Assembly: GCF_007859305.1 (NCBI RefSeq)
Contig: NZ_VOHE01000001.1
Coordinates: 62,001-126,000, forward strand
Direction: 5' to 3'
DNA length: 64,000 nucleotides
Source of the DNA: Luteimonas wenzhouensis
GTDB lineage: Bacteria > Pseudomonadota > Gammaproteobacteria > Xanthomonadales > Xanthomonadaceae
A model generated the notes under the pieces. That model was given only the letters and a program-made list of their open reading frames with translations, made no database searches and was not told where the DNA came from. Shown here piece after piece: positions 1 through 11,105 of this stretch. The position numbers were made by a program, and so were the translations under genes. Every line of letters starts with the position of its first letter. Positions within the stretch are counted from its first letter, which is position 1.

Positions 1-765
1 GCGGGCCAGGGCCTGGAGCACGTCGGCACGGGTACCGTTGAACAGCACCGTGGCCACCCCGGCCGCGGCGGCGCGCTGCGCGGCCTCGAGCTTGGTGCGC
101 ATGCCGCCCGTGCCCACCGCGCTGCCGGAACCGCCGGCGGCCGCGAGCAGCGCCGGCGTGAGTTGGGACACCATCTCCACCGGCCGCGCCTCGGGGTTGC
201 GGCGCGGGTCGGAATCGTAGAGGCCGTCGATGTCGGTGGCGATGAACAGCACGTCGGCATCGACCAGCGCGGCCACGATCGCGGCCAGGTTGTCGTTGTC
301 GCCGAGCTTGAGCTCGTCCACCGAAACGGTGTCGTTCTCGTTCACCACCGGTACCGCGCGGTGCCGCAGCAGGGCCGACAGGGTGGCCCGGGCGTTGAGG
401 TAGCGGCGGCGGTTGCGCAGGTCGTCGTGGGTGAGCAGGACCTGGGCCACCTGGCGGTCGAGCAGCGCCTGCCAGAAGCCGATCAGGCGCGCCTGGCCGA
501 GCGCGGCCAGGGCCTGGCGCTCGGCCATCTCGGCGCCGTCGTGCGGCTGTTCGCGCATGATCGCCCGCCCGGCCGCGACCGCGCCGGAGGACACCACGAC
601 CACTTCCCGGCCCATCCGGTGCGCGGCGACCACGAAACCGGCGATCGCGCCGGCGTACTCGGTCGACAGGCCGCCGCCATTGGCCGCCAGCAGGCTGCTG
701 CCGACCTTGAGCACGGCGCGCCGCCAGGGCGGCAGCATCTGTTCGGTGAAGTCGTGGGGTGCCAT
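1..765 (-). CDS. proB: Glutamate 5-kinase (partial, C-terminus beyond window)
   Basis: ProB phosphorylates L-glutamate at the gamma carboxyl, the first step of proline synthesis in the cytosol. The frame begins with ATG at 765 and runs open through base 1, giving 255 residues, so the end of the kinase domain and any PUA domain lie outside. Visible amino-acid-kinase signatures are VLKVGSSLL near residues 18-26, the VSSGAVAAG turn and VNENDTV. It begins 4 nt after the stop of the YciI-like gene, so it is probably the distal part of the arginine operon. Xanthomonads commonly carry proB-proA here (family knowledge). The identification is secure. Confidence 0.93.
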   Translation of the reverse strand, partial: MAPHDFTEQMLPPWRRAVLKVGSSLLAANGGGLSTEYAGAIAGFVVAAHRMGREVVVVSSGAVAAGRAIMREQPHDGAEMAERQALAALGQARLIGFWQALLDRQVAQVLLTHDDLRNRRRYLNARATLSALLRHRAVPVVNENDTVSVDELKLGDNDNLAAIVAALVDADVLFIATDIDGLYDSDPRRNPEARPVEMVSQLTPALLAAAGGSGSAVGTGGMRTKLEAAQRAAAAGVATVLFNGTRADVLQALAR

Positions 766-769
766 GGCG

Positions 770-1033
770 TCAGCGGGAGTTCCACTCGTGCACGGTGAGG
801 TCGGAAGCGCCCTGGGCGACCAGCGGGTCGCGCATCGCGATCGCGCGTGCCTCCTCCAGCCCCGACAGGCCGTGCAGCAGGTAGGCGCCGCCGCTGCGGT
901 CGCCGAAGCCGCCGCTCAGTTCGAGCACGCCCTGCGCGCGCAGGTCGTCGAGGAATGCGAGGTGCGGCGCGACCAGCGCCTCGTCGAAGCCGGGGCGCCG
1001 CATCAGCACCACCAGGTAACGCGGCGCACTCAC
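770..1033 (-). CDS. YciI-like small protein
   Basis: This 87-residue protein has the ferredoxin-like alpha/beta pattern of YciI/YCII domains: an N-terminal [11 protein letters not shown] strand, a conserved H in [10 protein letters not shown], then [22 protein letters not shown] and a final VHEWN. The family includes dechlorinase-like and small-molecule-binding members, so the exact role is unknown. The start is GTG at 1033, overlapping the argH stop as GTGA, which suggests translational coupling. Placement between argH and proB suggests co-transcription with arginine genes. It may be only a conserved passenger. Confidence 0.75.
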   Translation of the reverse strand: MSAPRYLVVLMRRPGFDEALVAPHLAFLDDLRAQGVLELSGGFGDRSGGAYLLHGLSGLEEARAIAMRDPLVAQGASDLTVHEWNSR

Positions 1034-2322
1034 AGCGCCTCCCAGCGCGCCCGCAGCGCGTCCAGGCGCAGGTCCGCGGCGGCCCCCGGCGAGGTGCGCG
1101 CGGCCAGGCTGCCCTCGGGCGTGCGCCCCTGCCCCGCCGTGGCCGCCCCCTCGGCTGCGGCGCGGTACGCCTCGCGGAACGGCACCCCGGTGATCGCCGC
1201 GTCCACCGCCACGTCGGTGGCGTACATCCCCGAGTCGATCGCCGCCCGCAGGCGGTCCTCGCGCCACTCCAGGTTGGCCAGCAGCGCGGGCAGCAGCTCG
1301 AGCGCGGCCATGCCGCGGCTGAAGCCGTGGAAGATCGCGCCCTTCGAGGCCTGCAGGTCGCGCTGGTAGCCGGACGGCAGCGACAGCAGCTGCTCGATCT
1401 CGGTGCGCGCGGCGGCGACGCTGGCGTGGGTGGCGCGCATCAGTTCGATCACGTCCGGGTTGCGCTTGTTGGGCATGATCGAACTGCCGGTGGTGTACTG
1501 CGGCGGCAGCGACACGAAGCCGAACTCGGAGGTCGTGTACAGCGACAGGTCCCAGGCCAGGCGGCGCAGGTCGAGCGTGGCGCTGCCCAGCGCCTCGAGC
1601 GCGGCCAGCTCGAACTTGCCGCGCGAGAGCTGGGCGTACACCGGGCTGACCTGCATCCGCGCGAAGCCGAGCGCGGCGGTGGTGTGGTCGCGGTCCAGCG
1701 CCAGGTTCACGCCATAGCCGGCGGCGGTGCCCAGCGGATTGCAGTCGACCAGCGCCAGGGTGTCGCCGGCGCGCACGGCGTCGTCGATGAAGGCCTCGGC
1801 CCAGCCGGCCCACCACATGCCGGCCGAGGACACCACGGCGCGCTGGATGTGGGTGTAGCCCGGGATCGGCAGGTTCTTCTCCGCGGCGGCGCGGTCGAGC
1901 GCCACCTTCGCCACCTCCCGCGAGAGCCCGGCCACGCGGGCGAGCTTCTCCTTCAGCCACAGCCGGGTGGCGACCAGGATCTGGTCGTTGCGGCTGCGGC
2001 CGGTGTGGATCTTGCGCCCGGGGTCGCCGAGGCGCTCGGTCAGGCGCGCCTCGATCGCCGAATGGCCATCCTCATAGCGCTCGTCGAGGACGAAGGCGCC
2101 GCTGCGGAAGTCATCGGCCAGGACCGCCAGTTCGCGCTTGAGATCGGCCAGTTCCGCTTTGGTGAGGATGCCGATGCGCTGCAGCCCTTCGGCGTGCGCG
2201 GCGCTGGCGGCGATATCGTGGAGGAAGAACTCGCGGTCCAGGACCACGTCGTCGCCGGCGAGGAAGCGCTGGATCTGCGCGTCCACCGCCACGCCCGGCT
2301 TCTGCCACAGCAACTCAGCCAC
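1030..2322 (-). CDS. argH: Argininosuccinate lyase
   Basis: ArgH cleaves argininosuccinate to arginine and fumarate, the last step of arginine synthesis. The 430 residues show the fumarase/aspartase superfamily blocks: HTGRSRND at 106-113, a [13 protein letters not shown] block, and the signature loop [11 protein letters not shown] at 279-289. It is slightly shorter than the roughly 460 residues of E. coli ArgH, as is usual for xanthomonad forms. The ATG at 2322 overlaps the end of argC by 8 nt, and its own stop overlaps the YciI-like start. It sits near the end of the arginine operon. Confidence 0.96.
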   Translation of the reverse strand: MAELLWQKPGVAVDAQIQRFLAGDDVVLDREFFLHDIAASAAHAEGLQRIGILTKAELADLKRELAVLADDFRSGAFVLDERYEDGHSAIEARLTERLGDPGRKIHTGRSRNDQILVATRLWLKEKLARVAGLSREVAKVALDRAAAEKNLPIPGYTHIQRAVVSSAGMWWAGWAEAFIDDAVRAGDTLALVDCNPLGTAAGYGVNLALDRDHTTAALGFARMQVSPVYAQLSRGKFELAALEALGSATLDLRRLAWDLSLYTTSEFGFVSLPPQYTTGSSIMPNKRNPDVIELMRATHASVAAARTEIEQLLSLPSGYQRDLQASKGAIFHGFSRGMAALELLPALLANLEWREDRLRAAIDSGMYATDVAVDAAITGVPFREAYRAAAEGAATAGQGRTPEGSLAARTSPGAAADLRLDALRARWEAL

Positions 2323-3289
2323 GGGCCACCTCCTTGAACGGCGGGATCGCGGCCAGTTCGGGCAACCCCAGCGCGATGTTGATGTTCTGCATGGCCTGGG
2401 TGGCCGCGCCCTTGAGCAGGTTGTCCTCGGTGGACACGACCACCAGGCGCTTGCCGTCGGCCGAGACGGTGAAGCCGCCGATCTCCACCCCGTGCCGGCC
2501 GGCGATGCGGCTCACCCACGGCGCCTCCTCGACGACCCGCACCAGCGGCTCGCCGGCATAGCGCTGCTCGTAGCGGGCGCGGATCCAGTCGGCCTTGAGC
2601 GGTTCGCGCAACCACATGTTCACGGTCATGGTGATGCCGCGGAAATGCGGCGCCACGTGCGGCATGAACTCCACCGGCACGCCCAGCCGCGCGGAGACCT
2701 CGCGCTCGTGGACGTGCCCGACCAGGCTGTAGGGCATCAGGTTGTCGCGCAGCAGCTCGGGGTTGTTGCGGTCCGAGGGCGTGGTGCCCGCGCCCGAGTA
2801 TCCCGACACGCCGAAGCACTGCGGCGGCCCGGCGAGGAACTCCAGCATGGGCCAGATCGCCAGCTGCATCGCGGTGGCGTAGCAGCCCGGGTTGCTGATC
2901 CGCTTCTGCCCCGCGTAGTCGCCGCGGGTGATCTCGGGCAGGCCGTAGTACCAGGACGGATCGAAGCGGTGGTCGGCGGACAGGTCCACCACCAGGGTGC
3001 CCGGCGCCGTGGCGTCGATGCCGGCGACGATCTCGCCGGACTTGCCGTTCGGCAGCGCCAGCACCACCACGTCGGCGCCACGGGCCGCGACCTGGTCGTG
3101 GGCGATGTTCTCGAACCGCAGGTCGCCCCGGTAGGCGTCGTTGTGGTCGGCCACGCGCTGGCCGGCGAGCTCGCGCGAGGACACGAACGCCAGTTCCAGC
3201 CCGGGGTGTGCCGCGACCAGGCGGATCAGCTCGGCGCCTGTGTGGCCGCGTGCGCCGATGATGCCGATGGAAAACGTCTTGCTGCTCAT
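2315..3289 (-). CDS. argC: N-acetyl-gamma-glutamyl-phosphate reductase
   Basis: ArgC reduces N-acetylglutamyl phosphate to the semialdehyde with NADPH. The 324-residue protein has the nucleotide-binding GARGHTG turn at 12-18 and the catalytic cysteine in [10 protein letters not shown] (Cys136). The ATG at 3289 overlaps the TGA of the upstream GNAT gene (ATGA). The open frame continues upstream without family similarity, so this start is preferred. It lies between the GNAT gene and argH in a tightly packed operon. Confidence 0.95.
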   Translation of the reverse strand: MSSKTFSIGIIGARGHTGAELIRLVAAHPGLELAFVSSRELAGQRVADHNDAYRGDLRFENIAHDQVAARGADVVVLALPNGKSGEIVAGIDATAPGTLVVDLSADHRFDPSWYYGLPEITRGDYAGQKRISNPGCYATAMQLAIWPMLEFLAGPPQCFGVSGYSGAGTTPSDRNNPELLRDNLMPYSLVGHVHEREVSARLGVPVEFMPHVAPHFRGITMTVNMWLREPLKADWIRARYEQRYAGEPLVRVVEEAPWVSRIAGRHGVEIGGFTVSADGKRLVVVSTEDNLLKGAATQAMQNINIALGLPELAAIPPFKEVARG

Positions 3290-3897
3290 GGGTGGGCATC
3301 CAGTCTGGCCTGCAGGTGGTTGCGCACCGCCGGCCATTCGCTGTCGAGGATGGAGAACACGACGGTATCGCGCAGGGTACCGTCGGCGTGCCGCTTGTGG
3401 TGGCGCAGCACGCCGTCCTGCTTCGCACCGAGCTGGGCAATGGCCGCGCGCGAAGCGTGGTTGAACCACGAAGTCTCGAAGCCGACGCAGGCGCAGCCCA
3501 TCGCCTCGAAGGCGTGGTGCAGCAGCATCAGCTTGCACTCGGTGTTGACCCCGGTGCGCTGCACCCGCGGCGTGTACCAGGTGTAGCCCACCAGGAGCCT
3601 GGGCACTTCCGGGTCGAGGCCGTAGTAGCGGGTGCAGCCGACCACGGCGCCGGCGGGGTCGCGCACCGCGAACGGCAGCACCCGGCCAGCCGCCTGGGCC
3701 TCGAGCGCCGCCTCGACATAACCTGCGACCCCCTCGGGCGCCGGCACGCTGGTGTACCAGAGCCGGTCCAGCCCGCTCCCCTCCACCGCCGCGCGCAGTC
3801 CGTCCACGTGAGACCGGTCCAGCGGCTCGAGCACGGCGTGCCGGCCCGCCAGCCGCGGCACCGTGCTCCAGGAGGAAGCGGTCGCGCGCACGTCCAT
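3286..3897 (-). CDS. GNAT-family N-acetyltransferase
   Basis: A 203-residue protein of the RimL/RimJ-like GNAT type. It shows the beta4 strand [18 protein letters not shown], with an atypical acetyl-CoA loop (QRTGVN in place of Q/RxxGxG/A), followed by a helix containing [19 protein letters not shown] and the closing [12 protein letters not shown] segment. Its substrate is not known. It starts 2 nt after the argA/B stop and overlaps argC as ATGA, so it is co-translated with arginine enzymes. It could act on a pathway intermediate or on a protein. The NAGS activity of this pathway is more likely in the adjacent ArgA/B fusion. Confidence 0.8.
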   Translation of the reverse strand: MDVRATASSWSTVPRLAGRHAVLEPLDRSHVDGLRAAVEGSGLDRLWYTSVPAPEGVAGYVEAALEAQAAGRVLPFAVRDPAGAVVGCTRYYGLDPEVPRLLVGYTWYTPRVQRTGVNTECKLMLLHHAFEAMGCACVGFETSWFNHASRAAIAQLGAKQDGVLRHHKRHADGTLRDTVVFSILDSEWPAVRNHLQARLDAHP

Positions 3898-3899
3898 GC

Positions 3900-5222
3900 T
3901 CAGTCCACCAGGGTGGGCGGCCGGGTGGCGCAGTGGGCCACGCAGCGCTCGATCTCGGCGAAGCCGCCCAGGCCGTACCAGAACACCTTCCACTTCTCCT
4001 GCTTGAGGCAGCCGTCCGATTCGGCGTAGTAGAAGATGTTGACCTGGTTGTTGTGGCGCGAGCGCCAGAACAGCTGCGGCGTTTCCTCGCGCATCACGTT
4101 CCAGACCGCGCGCCCCAGGCCCTCGCCCTGGGCGTCGTCGAGGACCGCGAACTTGTCCAGGTAGACCAGGCCGTCGGCGTCGGACAGGATCACCGCGGCG
4201 CGGTAGTTCTCGCTCACGTAGGCGCGCAGCAGGCGGGTGCGCTCGAAGTAGTCCGGCACCAGCCGGCGGCCGAAGCTGCGTTCGATCAGCCCGCGCAACC
4301 GCTCCAGGTCGAAGGCGTCCCAGGCGGTGCCGCGCAGCACCTTCTCGCCGCGCCGGACCAGGGTGCCCGAGCCCTTGTGGGTGAACAGCTCCTTGGCCAG
4401 GTCCGCCGGGCGCGTGATCGAGACCGAGGACTCGAGCGGCAGGTGGTCGAGCAGGTCCTTGATCTGCTCGATCTTCACCCGCATGCCGCCGTTGATCCAC
4501 GGCTGCTGCATCAGGTGCTCGTATTCGCTGGTCAGGTTGATCGAGTCGATCACCTTGCCGTCGGCGTCGAGCAGGCCGCCGGTGCCGGTCAGGAAGATGA
4601 TCTTGTACGGCTGCAGCACGCGCACCAGCTCGTTGGCGGCGAAGTCGGCGTTGATGTTGAGGATCTGCCCCCCCGGGGTCTCGCCGAGGCTGGCGATCAC
4701 CGGGATCGAGCTGGCCTGCAGGCTGGCTTCGATCGGCGCCAGGTTGACCGACCGCACCTGGCCGACGAGCCCGTAGGTGTCCTGGTCAAGGTACTCGGAC
4801 TCGAACACGCCGCCGGTGATCGAGGTCGCGCGCGCGCCGGCCGCCTGCAGCGCCTCGACCAGGGCCAGGTTGGAGGACTGGAACACGCGGCGCACGATCG
4901 CCAGCGCCTCGGGCGTGGTCACGCGCAGGCCGTTGACCGTCTGCTTCCCGATCCCGGCCGCCGACAGTTCCGCATCGAGCTGCGGGCCGGCGCCGTGCAG
5001 CACGATCGGGGTCAGGCCGACCTCCTGCAGGAAGGCCAGCGAGGAGGTCAGCGCCTCGAGGTCGTCGCGCAGCACCGCGCCGCCGACCTTGACCACGGCG
5101 AAGCGCTTGGCGTCGAGCTGCGAGAAGCGCTTGAGGTACTGGCTGATCTCCTTCGCGCTGGCCATGCTCGAGAGCAGGCGCACGATGGTCTGCCGGGTCT
5201 GGCGGTTGGCTTCGATGTTCAT
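3900..5222 (-). CDS. argB: Bifunctional N-acetylglutamate synthase/kinase
   Basis: The protein has 440 residues: an amino-acid-kinase domain (about 1-290, with VVKVGGAV around Lys45 and an LHGAGPQLD block) followed by a C-terminal GNAT-fold domain (about 300-440, ending in an ALGFFAE-type segment around [15 protein letters not shown]). This architecture is that of the NAGS/NAGK enzymes known from Xanthomonas and Maricaulis, which both acetylate glutamate and phosphorylate acetylglutamate. No separate argA is seen here. The ATG at 5222 overlaps the argE' stop (ATGA). An open frame extends far upstream on this strand but has no family similarity and is rejected. Confidence 0.93.
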   Translation of the reverse strand: MNIEANRQTRQTIVRLLSSMASAKEISQYLKRFSQLDAKRFAVVKVGGAVLRDDLEALTSSLAFLQEVGLTPIVLHGAGPQLDAELSAAGIGKQTVNGLRVTTPEALAIVRRVFQSSNLALVEALQAAGARATSITGGVFESEYLDQDTYGLVGQVRSVNLAPIEASLQASSIPVIASLGETPGGQILNINADFAANELVRVLQPYKIIFLTGTGGLLDADGKVIDSINLTSEYEHLMQQPWINGGMRVKIEQIKDLLDHLPLESSVSITRPADLAKELFTHKGSGTLVRRGEKVLRGTAWDAFDLERLRGLIERSFGRRLVPDYFERTRLLRAYVSENYRAAVILSDADGLVYLDKFAVLDDAQGEGLGRAVWNVMREETPQLFWRSRHNNQVNIFYYAESDGCLKQEKWKVFWYGLGGFAEIERCVAHCATRPPTLVD

Positions 5223-6313
5223 TGGCGCAGGATGTCGCGGACGATGCCGCCGTAGCGTTGCAGTTGTGCGAGCGAGACCCACTCGTCGGCGGTATGGGCC
5301 TGGGCGATGTCGCCGGGGCCGAACACCAGCGCGGTGAGCCCGGCCTCGGAGAACAGCGAGGCCTCGGTCCAGAAGTCGACCGCGTTGCCGACCGGCAGGC
5401 CCAGCTCCTCGGCCAGGTCGCGCGCGGCCAGGCGCCGGTCCTCGGCCGAGGCGATGTCGCCGGCCGGCAGCGGCGGGCCGCGGAAGGTTTCCTCGTACGC
5501 CTCCAGCGCGTCGGGCGCGGCGAAGGAGCGGAACGCCGCGTGGAGCTGGTCGAGGTCGTGCGAGGGCAGCGGCCGGAAGCCGAAACGCAGCTCGGCCTCG
5601 GGCGCGATCACGTTCGCCTTGATCCCGCCCTCGAGCCGGCCGATGTTGAAGCGCAGGCCGGTCAGCCCGCCGAAGCGGCGGTGCGATTCCATGCCCACGA
5701 AGTCGAGCGCCCGGTTGCTCCAGCGCACCGCGTGGTGCAGCGCGCTGGCGTCCAGCGCCGCGGCGCCCGAGGCGTGGCCGGCGCGGCCGCGGAAGGCCAT
5801 GCGCACGGCGCTGATGCCGCGGTGGGCCAGGACCGCCTCGCAGCCGGTCGGCTCGGCCACCACCACCTGGCCGAAGCCGTGGTCGCGGGCGAGGAAGGCC
5901 TTGATGCAGCGCGCGTCGTTGGCCTCCTCGTCGCTGCTGAACAGGAACGCGGCGTCGCCGTCCGTCGCCTGGGCGGCCGCGACCAGGCCCGCGGCGGCGC
6001 CCTTGATGTCGCAGGCGCCCAGGCCGATCGCCCTGTCGCCCTCGACCCGCAGCACGTGCGGGTCGGCGCTCCAGTGCGGCGAGGACGGCACCGTGTCCAG
6101 GTGCACGTTGAACAGGCGCGAGGGCGTTCCGCGCACAGCGAGCATCGACACCGCGCCGGCGCCGTGGTCGACCACTTCGATCCGGAACCCGGCCAGCTGC
6201 TCGCGCAGGTAGTCGAAGATGCCGCCGGTGGTGATCGCGCGCGGCGGGTTGCGGGTGTCGAAGGACACCAGCTTTCCCAGGTGCGCGAGGGTGGAAGGAA
6301 GCAGGTCGCTCAT
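5219..6313 (-). CDS. argE: N-acetylcitrulline deacetylase (ArgE-type M20 hydrolase)
   Basis: An M20-family zinc hydrolase of 364 residues. The metal-binding H71-x-D73 (NVHLDTVP), D102 in GACDIKG, and SSDEEAND (Glu129/130) are present. In operons with acetylornithine carbamoyltransferase, this enzyme removes acetate from N-acetylcitrulline rather than N-acetylornithine (knowledge from Xanthomonas). That specificity is inferred here from the neighbouring argF'. It lies 3 nt after argG and overlaps argB as ATGA. Confidence 0.92.
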   Translation of the reverse strand: MSDLLPSTLAHLGKLVSFDTRNPPRAITTGGIFDYLREQLAGFRIEVVDHGAGAVSMLAVRGTPSRLFNVHLDTVPSSPHWSADPHVLRVEGDRAIGLGACDIKGAAAGLVAAAQATDGDAAFLFSSDEEANDARCIKAFLARDHGFGQVVVAEPTGCEAVLAHRGISAVRMAFRGRAGHASGAAALDASALHHAVRWSNRALDFVGMESHRRFGGLTGLRFNIGRLEGGIKANVIAPEAELRFGFRPLPSHDLDQLHAAFRSFAAPDALEAYEETFRGPPLPAGDIASAEDRRLAARDLAEELGLPVGNAVDFWTEASLFSEAGLTALVFGPGDIAQAHTADEWVSLAQLQRYGGIVRDILRQ

Positions 6314-6316
6314 CGC

Positions 6317-7519
6317 TCAGCGGTTGACCTCGGCCCAGAGCGTGCTGCTCATGCCGAACAGGCGGATGAAACCCTCGGCCTCCTCGACGCCCCAGTCGGC
6401 CGACTGGGCGTAGGTGGCGCCCTTGGAGTGCAGCAGGTGCGGCGACTTCACCGCCACCGCGTCCACGCGGCCGCCGCGGGTCTCGAGCACCACTTCGCCG
6501 TTGACCGTGGCCTGCGACGAGGCCAGGAAGGCCTCGAGGTCGGTCTTGAGCGGGTCGTGGAAGAAGCCCTCGTACACCAGTTCCACCCACTTGCGCGCGA
6601 CTTCGGGCTTGAAGCGGTTCTGGTGCTTGGACAGCACCGCCTCCTCCAGCGCGCGATGCGCGGTGAGCAGCGACACCAGGCCCGGCGCCTCGTACACGAT
6701 CCGGCCCTTGAGCCCGATCACGGTGTCGCCGGTGTACATGCCGCGGCCCACGCCGTAGGGCGCGAACAGCCGGTTGAGCTTGGCCAGGATCTGCTCGCCC
6801 GGAAGCGCCTTGCCGTCGAGCTCGACCGCCTCGCCGCGCTCGAACCCCAGGCGTACCGTGAGCGGCTCGGCCGGCCACGCGCTGCGCGGCGCACACCAGC
6901 CGCGCGCGCCCTCGCCCGGCGCCTCCCACTGGTCGATCTCGCCGCCGGACATGGTCACGCCCAGCAGGTTCTCGTTGATCGTGTAGGCCTTCTGCTTGGC
7001 GCGCACGCCGAAGCCGCGCTCCTCCAGGTACTTCTGCTCGTAGGCGCGGGTCTGGGTGTGTTCCTTCTGGATCTCGCGGATGGGCGCCACGATGCGGTAG
7101 TCGCCCTGGGCCTTCACCGCCAGGTCGAAGCGCACCTGGTCGTTGCCCATGCCGGTGCAGCCGTGGGCGATGGCGTTGGTGCCCAGTTCGGCGGCGCGCG
7201 CAAGCGCCGCGTCCACGATCAGGTAGCGGTCGGACACCAGCAGCGGGTACTGGCCCTGGTAGCCCTCGCCGGCCCAGACGAACGGCTTGACGAATCCGTT
7301 CCAGATCGCCGGGCCGCCGTCGACGGTGACGTGGCTGGCCACGCCGAGCTCGGCCGCGCGCTTCTCGATGAACTCGCGCTCGTCGGCGTCCACGCCGCCG
7401 GTGTCGGCGAACACGGTGTGCACCCGCCAGCCGCGCTCCTGCAGCCAGGGCACGCAGAAGCTGGTATCCAGGCCGCCGGAGAAGGCGAGGACGATGTCTT
7501 TGGAATCGGAGACGCTCAT
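6317..7519 (-). CDS. argG: Argininosuccinate synthase
   Basis: ArgG joins citrulline and aspartate using ATP. The 400-residue protein has the ATP pyrophosphatase P-loop [10 protein letters not shown] at 11-20, followed by conserved blocks such as [16 protein letters not shown] and PIREI. It is normal length for the bacterial family. It starts with ATG at 7519, 127 nt after the argF' stop; that gap is GC-rich and shows no other gene. Only 3 nt separate it from argE'. Confidence 0.96.
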   Translation of the reverse strand: MSVSDSKDIVLAFSGGLDTSFCVPWLQERGWRVHTVFADTGGVDADEREFIEKRAAELGVASHVTVDGGPAIWNGFVKPFVWAGEGYQGQYPLLVSDRYLIVDAALARAAELGTNAIAHGCTGMGNDQVRFDLAVKAQGDYRIVAPIREIQKEHTQTRAYEQKYLEERGFGVRAKQKAYTINENLLGVTMSGGEIDQWEAPGEGARGWCAPRSAWPAEPLTVRLGFERGEAVELDGKALPGEQILAKLNRLFAPYGVGRGMYTGDTVIGLKGRIVYEAPGLVSLLTAHRALEEAVLSKHQNRFKPEVARKWVELVYEGFFHDPLKTDLEAFLASSQATVNGEVVLETRGGRVDAVAVKSPHLLHSKGATYAQSADWGVEEAEGFIRLFGMSSTLWAEVNR

Positions 7520-7646
7520 TGTCTTGTTTCTCGGTGGGGGCCCCTCCCCTGCATTCGGGAGTCGGGGCGGATGCGGGGGACGGGTCGGGCGCCGGTGGCC
7601 GCCGTTCCCGTCCCGGCCTCCCCCGCTGGCGGGGGGCGGGTCCTGG

Positions 7647-8651
7647 CTACTGGCGCGCGAGCGCGGCCATCACCGCCTTCTGCACGTGCAGGCGGTTCTC
7701 GGCTTCCTCGATGGCGAGGCAGTTGGGCGAGTCCATCACCGCGTCGGTCGCCTTGACGTTGCGGCGCAGCGGCAGGCAGTGGCTGAAGACGCCGTTGTTG
7801 GTCAGCGCCATCTTCCGCTCGTCGACGATGAAGTGCCTGTACTGGTCGCGGATCGGCTTCTCCGGCGCCCAGTTGCCGAAGTACGGCAGCGCGCCCCAGC
7901 TCTTGGCGTAGACCACGTCGGCGCCGCGGTAGGCGCTCTCGATGTCGTGGCTGACCTGGAACGAACCGCCGCTCTCGGCCACGTTGCGGTGGGCCCAGTC
8001 GATGTAGCGCTCGTCGAGGACATATTCGGGCGTCGGGCACAGCAGGGTCACGTCCATGCCCAGGCGGGTGGCGATGGTCAGGGCGGAGTTCGCGACCGCG
8101 GTGTTCAGCGGCTTGGGGTGGTAGGTCCAGGTCAGCACGTACTTCCTGCCGCGCAGATCGGTGGTGCCGAAGTGCTCCCGCAGGGCCAGCGCGTGGGCCA
8201 GCTCCTGGCAGGGGTGGGTGATCGTCTCCATGTTGATGACGGGCACCGTGGAGTACTTCGCGAACGCGTTGAGCACCACGTCCTGGCGGTCGTACTGCCA
8301 GTCGACGAACCTGGGGAACGCGCGCACGCCGATCAGGTCCACGTAGCGGGCCAGCACCCGGGCCACCTCGGCGATGTGCTCCTCGGTGTCGCCGTCCATC
8401 ACCGTGCCCAGGTCGAACTCGATCGGCCAGGCGTCCTTGCCCGGCTGCAGCACGATGGCGTGGCCGCCGAGCTGGAACGCGCCAAGCTCGAAGCTGGTGC
8501 GGGTGCGCATCGAGGGGTTGAAGAACACCAGCGCGATCGAGCGTCCCTTGAGCGCATCGCCCAGGCGCTCGCGCTTGAACCGGGCCGCGTCGGCGAGCAG
8601 CGCGTCCAGGTCGGCGCGGCTCCAGTCCTGCGTGTTGAGGAAGTGCTTCAT
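7647..8651 (-). CDS. argF': N-acetylornithine carbamoyltransferase (ArgF')
   Basis: The 334-residue protein closely follows the xanthomonad acetylornithine carbamoyltransferase, not ordinary ornithine carbamoyltransferase. Carbamoyl-phosphate motif [12 protein letters not shown] and the [10 protein letters not shown] block are present. Glu90 in [11 protein letters not shown] aligns with Glu92 of the X. campestris enzyme, the residue reported to favour acetyl over succinyl substrate. [19 protein letters not shown] contains the expected active-site lysine. It carbamoylates N-acetylornithine to N-acetylcitrulline. It is the first structural gene of the operon, with ATG at 8651 about 50 nt downstream of a terminator-like hairpin. 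Confidence 0.95.
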   Translation of the reverse strand: MKHFLNTQDWSRADLDALLADAARFKRERLGDALKGRSIALVFFNPSMRTRTSFELGAFQLGGHAIVLQPGKDAWPIEFDLGTVMDGDTEEHIAEVARVLARYVDLIGVRAFPRFVDWQYDRQDVVLNAFAKYSTVPVINMETITHPCQELAHALALREHFGTTDLRGRKYVLTWTYHPKPLNTAVANSALTIATRLGMDVTLLCPTPEYVLDERYIDWAHRNVAESGGSFQVSHDIESAYRGADVVYAKSWGALPYFGNWAPEKPIRDQYRHFIVDERKMALTNNGVFSHCLPLRRNVKATDAVMDSPNCLAIEEAENRLHVQKAVMAALARQ

Positions 8652-8703
8652 CTCGTCGGTGTCCGTGTGGATGGCGGTGGTGCGTGGCCTTCAGAAACGA
8701 AAA

Positions 8704-8724
8704 AACCCAGCCTCTGGCTGGGTT
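8704..8724 (-). terminator. Putative transcription attenuator before the arginine operon
   Basis: On the minus strand a 9-bp perfect stem (AACCCAGCC / GGCTGGGTT, 3-nt loop) is followed directly by a U tract extended to bases 8700-8703, then CG and TTTC. There is no T tract on the plus side, so it acts on minus-strand transcripts heading into argF'. A GCTGGG segment lies right after the stop of an upstream Arg-containing mini-ORF and could pair with CCCAGC in the first arm as an antiterminator. It could instead simply end the gene that stops at 8908. Confidence 0.6.
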
Positions 8725-8760
8725 CCGGCATGACGGCATGGCACGTCGGGTCGGCCCAGC

Positions 8761-8811
8761 TCAGTGGCAGGGGTCCGGTCGACGCGCGCGCGAGGTCATC
8801 CCCGACGCCAT
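8761..8811 (-). CDS. Putative arginine leader peptide
   Basis: A 16-residue mini-ORF, MASGMTSRARRPDPCH, lies upstream of argF' and ends 37 nt before the terminator-like hairpin. It contains three Arg codons in four positions (CGC, CGT, CGA around one Ala). A longer form from GTG at 8856 (31 residues, including NFLYSADVLTSAR) is in the same frame. No convincing Shine-Dalgarno precedes either start, which is the main weakness. The arrangement resembles classical amino-acid attenuation leaders. Function is inferred from position only. Confidence 0.4.
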   Translation of the reverse strand: MASGMTSRARRPDPCH

Positions 8812-8907
8812 GCGGGCGGAGGTCAGGACGTCGGCGCTGTAAAGGAAGTTCGGCACGCCGCGGATCGTCTCACGCCGCGCACTGCACTGCAACAGGAATC
8901 ACGCCCG

Positions 8908-9426
8908 TCATGGGGTTTCGTCTGAAACGACCGGCGTCACCGACACCCGCACCCGCAGGCGATTGCCCGGGTCGGTCGGGAGCCGGGAGCGGTACTTGAC
9001 GCCACGGTGGACGTAGTCGACGTCGTAGCCGATCGGACGCCGGAACTCCCGCTCCACCGGCACCATCCGGCACTGCCCGCCAGCCGAAGGGGCCACCTCC
9101 TCGACCTTGGGGTCGGGGGTGAGCGCGCCCTTGACCGCGCCGATCACCCGCGCCAGCCCGGTCTTGGCCTCGTCGGGGTCCTCGACCGGGGTCGAGGCCT
9201 CGCAGCGCTCGACCATGCTGGTCGCACGCAGCGTCTGGTACACCGGTTCGGCGCGCAGCACCTGGGCGAACTCGACCCGCACGTTCTCGGGCTGCCGCGC
9301 CGGCGGGGGCGCCGGCAACGCGTCTTCCTGCGCCTCCTGTGCGCCCGCCGCCACGCACAGGGCACACGCCGCCGCCAGCAGCAGGCGCGCCGTCCGGACC
9401 GCGGTGGGGAGGGTGCTACGGGACAT
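8908..9426 (-). CDS. Secreted conserved hypothetical protein
   Basis: A 172-residue protein with a typical Sec signal peptide (basic start MSRSTLPTAVRTAR, hydrophobic LLLAAACALCVAAGA, likely cleavage after AGA). The C-terminal part has the pattern IGYDVDYVHRGVKYRSRLP followed by DPGNRLRVRVSV. A similar tail is common in periplasmic and outer-membrane glycine-zipper-type proteins, though no glycine zipper is seen here. Start chosen at ATG 9426 because the signal peptide begins there. It is divergent from cysS and lies upstream of the arginine leader. Function unknown. Confidence 0.7.
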   Translation of the reverse strand: MSRSTLPTAVRTARLLLAAACALCVAAGAQEAQEDALPAPPPARQPENVRVEFAQVLRAEPVYQTLRATSMVERCEASTPVEDPDEAKTGLARVIGAVKGALTPDPKVEEVAPSAGGQCRMVPVEREFRRPIGYDVDYVHRGVKYRSRLPTDPGNRLRVRVSVTPVVSDETP

Positions 9427-9547
9427 TGCGGCCAGTGTAGGCCGGACAGTCCGGCCACGGGCTGAATCCGGCCGCCGCCGGGCCGGCCGGCGCGGCCGCC
9501 ACCGGCGCGGCAGGGGGGGCCGGGGTGCCGCGGCGGGCATCTCGCCC

Positions 9548-9553
9548 TAGAAT
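9548..9553 (+). promoter_or_regulatory. Possible -10 box of cysS
   Basis: TAGAAT matches 5 of 6 consensus bases and lies 27 nt before the ATG of cysS. No clear -35 is seen in the GC-rich DNA upstream. Confidence 0.4.
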
Positions 9554-9579
9554 CGACGGTTTCCCGCCGCCGCGTGCCG

Positions 9580-11028
<1,449 letters not shown>

Positions 11029-11105
11029 AGGCCGCCGCCGGACAGGAACACCGGCCGCGCGGCCGCCCCGGCATGCCGGGACACGACTCCAACCGCAGGA
11101 TCCCC

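Noticed and set aside
5222-7756. Long open frame on the plus strand across argE' and argG
   Set aside because: It is antisense to well-identified arginine genes, has skewed His/Arg/Ala/Gly composition and no family motif. High GC makes such frames open by chance.
7647-8651. Ordinary ornithine carbamoyltransferase (argF)
   Set aside because: Sequence blocks and operon partners match the acetylornithine enzyme.
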